9,931 nucleotides of DNA, taken from positions 1 to 9,931 of the forward strand of contig DBWE01000207.1 of the NCBI GenBank assembly GCA_002308315.1, in the 5' to 3' direction. This document shows positions 7,201 to 9,931 of this stretch, one piece after another; position 1 is the first letter of the stretch, and each line of letters starts with the position of its first letter. The DNA is from Clostridiales bacterium UBA1246 (GTDB lineage Bacteria > Bacillota > Clostridia > Oscillospirales > Oscillospiraceae). The translations under genes were made by a program, and so were the position numbers. The notes beneath the pieces are model-generated. The model was given only the letters and a program-made list of their open reading frames with translations, had not been told where the DNA came from and did no database searches.

Positions 7201-9931
7201 GCTACGGTCTGATAACGGAGTGTACCAACCTCGGAGCGACAGTCGGCAGCAGCCGGAACGTCGGCGGGATCGCGGGCGTCAGCGGAGCCGTCGTGACGAA
7301 GTGCGAAAACAAAGGAGGCGTCACCGGCAGGGAGCGCACCGGCGGCATCGTGGGCGCTGCTCAGGGGCAGGTCGATCAATGCCTCAACCGCGGCGCGGTG
7401 ACCGGCAACGGATACTATAAGGGCGGCGTCGCCGGCAGCCTGACAGTCGGAACGCTCTCGAACTGCTCCAACTACGGGAACGTGACCGGCGCCAACGGCG
7501 GCAGCGACGTTTCGGGCATGGGCGGCATCGCGGGCTTCTGCGGCGGCACCTCCGAGAACGGGCTCGCGCAGATAAGCAGCTGCACCAACTACGCCGACCT
7601 GACCGGACCGGGCATGGGCGTGGGCGGCATCCTGGGACAGTGCGAAGAATTCGGCGTAGTCACGGACTGCTCGAACAAGGGAAAGATCACGGCGGGCGCA
7701 GAACAGACAGGCGGCATCGTCGGCTCGATCAGCTCCGCCGGCGGCACGGTGACAAAGTGCAAAAACTCCGGGAAGGTAGACGGCGGCAAGGACTATATCG
7801 GCGGCGTCGCCGGCTACAGCAGAGGCACGGTCTCCTCCTGCTCCAACAGCGCCGAGATCGCCGGCGGCTACGCCACGGGCGGCGTCGTGGGACACAGCTA
7901 CGGCGGCACGGTCTCGGACTGCAAGAATGAAAGCGGCGCCAACGTGTCCGGCAGCAGGAACGTGGGCGGCGTGGTCGGCTATATCCGGCAGACCGCCAAA
8001 TACGAAGGCGCCGTCGTAAAAGGCAGCGTCAACAGATGCAGCAACGCCGCGAACGTATCCGCCACCGGCAACTACGCAGGCGGCGTCGTAGGTCAGTCCG
8101 GCGGCGAGCTTGAAGTGCACGAAGGCCAAACCTACGCCATTATGGGCTCCCCGATCAGCCACTGCGCCAATACCGGCGGTACGGTGACCGGCGGAGGCGT
8201 CGGCGCGGGCGGCGTAGTCGGCTACTGCTGCGACGAACCAGTCTCATACTGCTCCAACTCCGCCGCGGTCACCGGCGCAAAGAACAGGACGGGCGGCATC
8301 GTGGGAGTGATATGGGATACTTCGCTCAGCTACTGCAAAAACACGGGACAGGTGACCGGCAATAACGAGTGGGAAACGGGCGGCATCGCCGGCTTCTCGG
8401 CCTCCGATGTATCATACTGCGTAAACGGCGCCAAGGTGACCGGCGGGCAGCACAGCGACCACCAGTCGCAGACCGGCGGCATCGTAGGCTGCCAGCAGGG
8501 CCGAAGCATCGAGCACTGCACGAACAACGGACAGGTCACCGGCAGCGACAGGTCGGTAGGCGGCATCGTGGGCATCTGCTCCGGCCACGTCCGGTACTGC
8601 CAAAACACCGCAAAGGTGATCGGCGGAACCGACGTAGGCGGCATCGCGGGACAGTTCCAGGACAAAGAGATGCTTCAGTGCCGAAACACCGGCGAGGTCC
8701 ACGGCATATCGCACGTGGGCGGCATCGCCGGCTTCGCCTCAAACGGAGGCTCATTCTCGCAGTGCGCCTGCCCTAACACCTCGACTTACATTCACACGAA
8801 CAGCAGCGACAACTGCGTGGAGGTCGGCGGCCTGATCGGCGAATTTGAAGGCGGAACGATCTCAAACAGCTACAGCCGCGCGGTCGTCTGGGGGTACGAT
8901 GTCGTAGGCGGCCTTATCGGAGACGCGTGCACCCAAAGCGCGGTGACGATGAACAACTGCTACTGCTATGCGCCGGACAGCAACAGCCATGTAAGCGGCG
9001 AGAGCGGCGTGGATTCTCAAAAAACCGTCGGCCGCTACTGCGGCGCGCTGGTAGGCAGAGAGAGCAAGATGGTCATGAGCCGATGCCTCTGGTATACCGG
9101 CAGCAGCTATCAGGCGATCGGGAGCAACGGCTTATCGTGGCGGCATCCGGGCAACGATTATACTTACTGGTCAGATACGAACGACTTCAAAACCAAGTCG
9201 AAGTATCCCGAGACTTACAGCTTCTCCGACGAATGGGCGATCAGCGGAGATACCGCGATGCTCAAATTCGAGCTCGACGGTACGACGATAATTTCCGAAC
9301 CTACCGCGCCGACCAAGCCGGGCGGAGTGCCCGCCGATCCCGGAGCGTCGACCGGCTCCGACAGGCCCGGCACGACCGGCGACGGACCGGCGGCCCGTAC
9401 GATCGGCATTTACTCCGTCGACGATCTCAAGGCGCTGGCGGCAAGCGTGAATGGCGGGGACGACTGTACAAACGCCGAGGTCGTCCTCTGCGCCGACCTC
9501 GATCTGAGCGGCGAGAGCTGGACCCCCATAGGCGTATTTACCGCGAGCGCGAACACGGCCGCCGAAAACCGCCCCTTCAACGGCACTTTTGACGGCCGCG
9601 GCTATGCTGTCACCGGCCTGAACGTCGAAAAGACAAGCGCCGGAGCGGCTGGCCTGTTCGGCTTTATCGGCGCCGGAGGCACGGTGCGCGAGCTCTCGGT
9701 CTCCGGTTCGGTGACGCTTACCGTATCGGACGGCATGGCGCTCGCCGGAGGTATTGCCGGCGTCAACTCCGGCGTTATCGAGCGCTGCGAGTTCAACGGA
9801 AGCGTTTCCGGTTCCGCCGGTTCCTTCACCGGCGGGGCTGAGGAATACGCCGAAAATTCTGCCGGCGGCATAGCGGGCCTGAACAGGGGCCGCGTAAGCT
9901 GCTGCGTCCACGCCGGCACGGTGGGCGGCGG
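4263..9931 (+). CDS. Giant secreted GLUG-repeat beta-helix protein, 3' end outside window
   Basis: The frame is open from ATG 4263 to the window edge, 1889 codons with no stop, checked codon by codon. GGAGG (4249-4253) lies 9 bases before the ATG. Residues 1-28 form a signal sequence with a hydrophobic core; ALA-D (26-29) fits signal peptidase I, while LTAC (17-20) also fits a lipobox. Residues 34-143 form a cap module: GSGTETDPWQI, a helix (ELQALAERVNSG), DVDLS, W89-E-P-I-G, GVFDGGGHSVTGLYV and RGLFG. From residue 152 the protein consists of GLUG-type coils (GGVVG...CxNxGxVxG) to about residue 1600. A Pro/Gly/Thr linker (1680-1711) follows, then a second cap module from 1712 starting new coils. 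GLUG proteins are surface or secreted, probably adhesive, beta-helices; the ligand is unknown. The anchor and C-terminus are not visible. Codons are strongly GC-rich. Confidence 0.93.
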   Translation, partial: MKHGNLRLIFFLFALALTACLAVGGALADGEPWSGSGTETDPWQIASPAELQALAERVNSGDSCRGKWFALTQDVDLSDVCGADAGLSWEPIGNRGDVTFYGVFDGGGHSVTGLYVSGGGSYRGLFGTVSGTVRNLNVAGSVLGSDGDDHIGGVVGMSYGNIGDCSFSGTVTGRSYVGGVVGAIGPGCTVSDCSSDAFVSGSGSAVGGVVGWANGIPFQEGRSDVKEEYADEECSGTVSDCSFSGTLLDRSSTYLLTSYDSDAGKLLIYYETNAYGGVVGWANGYRLTGCVNNGTVTCIGPETTGGGDFIGGVVGDAGNGSVLTDCVNNGPVQGRMLTGGVAGWLHISRAENCSNTGAIYGIRLTGGVVGGADSGSAVENCSNTAEGSVTSSSPSALLTGGVVGLSNCFVSGCTNAGTVSGMEYVGGVAAFSTRNVSGCTNLAGSSVVGYDADGGQIGGVVGYVASESSVIECVNYGTVGSASNLVGGVAGYVTGSVIKCVNHGEVSGAAMLGGVAGHVSYNVTDCTNYGAVSSAVGSEAGLVFNVGGVAGEAGFKYRDEIDFDSVLDVTDSALTGCENHGEVTVTGRGYVGGVVGCAFNREFDSCRNLERVTAEITVTEADKFAYVGGVAGYAFGCVSNCENSAAVSASSTTGTNAIATGGVAGGAVAAEDCSNSGEVTGEAITGGVMGYIGGKAERCSNSGAVTGDNQTGGVIGSIGEDGSASDCENNGPVTGVNYTGGVAGSCFDTLADSVNRAQVHGQKCAGGVVGYSKEGSVVTRCINAAGGNVTATDEAHSGAGGVAGWCSGTVDDCVNYASVTGIDSIGGIAGKAFNGGLIINSLNAAGSTVSGTGKTGGIAGLADQGSSLTYCVNAGTVTGTEATGGVTGYVSVDSTVSHCVNDEIAVVSGGKATGGIAGYMLAADADAAYIEYCENKGPVSGTDYETGGVIGGVVLGTVRYCVNSGAVSGTESVGGIAGGSYGLITECTNLGATVGSSRNVGGIAGVSGAVVTKCENKGGVTGRERTGGIVGAAQGQVDQCLNRGAVTGNGYYKGGVAGSLTVGTLSNCSNYGNVTGANGGSDVSGMGGIAGFCGGTSENGLAQISSCTNYADLTGPGMGVGGILGQCEEFGVVTDCSNKGKITAGAEQTGGIVGSISSAGGTVTKCKNSGKVDGGKDYIGGVAGYSRGTVSSCSNSAEIAGGYATGGVVGHSYGGTVSDCKNESGANVSGSRNVGGVVGYIRQTAKYEGAVVKGSVNRCSNAANVSATGNYAGGVVGQSGGELEVHEGQTYAIMGSPISHCANTGGTVTGGGVGAGGVVGYCCDEPVSYCSNSAAVTGAKNRTGGIVGVIWDTSLSYCKNTGQVTGNNEWETGGIAGFSASDVSYCVNGAKVTGGQHSDHQSQTGGIVGCQQGRSIEHCTNNGQVTGSDRSVGGIVGICSGHVRYCQNTAKVIGGTDVGGIAGQFQDKEMLQCRNTGEVHGISHVGGIAGFASNGGSFSQCACPNTSTYIHTNSSDNCVEVGGLIGEFEGGTISNSYSRAVVWGYDVVGGLIGDACTQSAVTMNNCYCYAPDSNSHVSGESGVDSQKTVGRYCGALVGRESKMVMSRCLWYTGSSYQAIGSNGLSWRHPGNDYTYWSDTNDFKTKSKYPETYSFSDEWAISGDTAMLKFELDGTTIISEPTAPTKPGGVPADPGASTGSDRPGTTGDGPAARTIGIYSVDDLKALAASVNGGDDCTNAEVVLCADLDLSGESWTPIGVFTASANTAAENRPFNGTFDGRGYAVTGLNVEKTSAGAAGLFGFIGAGGTVRELSVSGSVTLTVSDGMALAGGIAGVNSGVIERCEFNGSVSGSAGSFTGGAEEYAENSAGGIAGLNRGRVSCCVHAGTVGG
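4716..9053 (+). repeat. First GLUG coil array with Cys-x-Asn ladder
   Basis: About forty protein coils share the pattern GG(V/I)(V/A/I)G, a variable stretch, Cys-x-Asn, then (G/A)xVxG. By hand I count 38 Cys-x-Asn sites between C290 (5130) and C1473 (8679), plus two coils with Ser instead of Cys (S753, S841), giving an average of about 30 residues per coil. The two coils before the ladder read CSF and CSS, and the last coils (after 8700) become irregular. At DNA level the copies are diverged, with only short GGCGGC-type words repeated, so this is an old or diversified array rather than a recent exact duplication. Confidence 0.85.
9300..9931 (+). other. Linker and second cap module of the GLUG protein
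   Basis: The linker (codons 1680-1711) is rich in Pro, Gly, Thr, Ser and Asp and looks flexible. From codon 1712 the opening module is repeated: IYSVDDLKALAASVNGGDDC, DLDLSG, W-T-P-I-G, FNGTFDGRGYAVTGLNV, GLFG, VRELSVSGSV, then AGGIAGVNSGVIERC and further coils. This matches codons 45-143 of the same protein in order and spacing, so the protein has at least two cap-plus-array units. The second array is cut by the window edge. Confidence 0.85.

Noticed and set aside
6861..8162. Long open frame on the minus strand across the GLUG array (about 430 codons), with similar shorter ones elsewhere in the array on both strands
   Set aside because: They are by-products of GC-rich, Gly/Ala/Val-coded repeats: compositions are low-complexity (Ala/Asp/Val or Arg/Gln runs), with no ribosome sites or family features, and they lie wholly inside a far better + strand gene.
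4716..9053. CRISPR-like or DNA-level tandem repeat array suggested by recurrent GGCGGC words
   Set aside because: The periodicity is in the protein: the frame is uninterrupted, the DNA copies are diverged, and there are no constant repeats separated by unique spacers.

Overview
The window looks like chromosomal DNA of an anaerobic, probably gut-dwelling Bacillota (Clostridia-type) bacterium. That assignment is inference. It rests on strong AGGAGG-like ribosome sites, short promoter/terminator spacers, a GLUG-repeat surface protein, an Imm63-like immunity protein and a Fic-type gene remnant. All recognised genes are on the + strand but look like separate transcription units, because each has its own candidate promoter or terminator.

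Layout. 1-166: leader with no recognised gene. 167-1297: polytopic membrane protein of the DUF1624/HGSNAT or acyltransferase-3 type, visibly AT-richer than the rest. 1271-1461: three terminator-like hairpins, the last overlapping a candidate promoter. 1544-2098: acidic 184-residue protein resembling Imm63 immunity proteins, with no toxin beside it in this window. 2180-2208: good promoter. 2311-3465: seven-TM GGDEF diguanylate cyclase whose allosteric I-site is missing. 3466-4262: about 800 bases without an intact gene. It holds a cluster of strong hairpins (3493-3700), a decayed C-terminal winged-helix fragment of a Fic-family protein (3694-3879), a candidate promoter and a leader hairpin. 4263-9931: the first 1889 codons of a giant secreted GLUG-repeat protein that runs off the right edge with no stop.

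The giant gene is the main content. It has a signal sequence, an N-terminal cap module, about forty coils averaging about 30 residues, a Pro/Gly/Thr linker, and then a second copy of the cap module that starts a new array. Nearly every coil carries Cys-x-Asn at the same place, which predicts stacked cysteine and asparagine ladders along a beta-helix. The neighbouring diguanylate cyclase could plausibly tie second-messenger signalling to surface adhesion, but no c-di-GMP riboswitch was seen before the giant gene, so this link is speculative.
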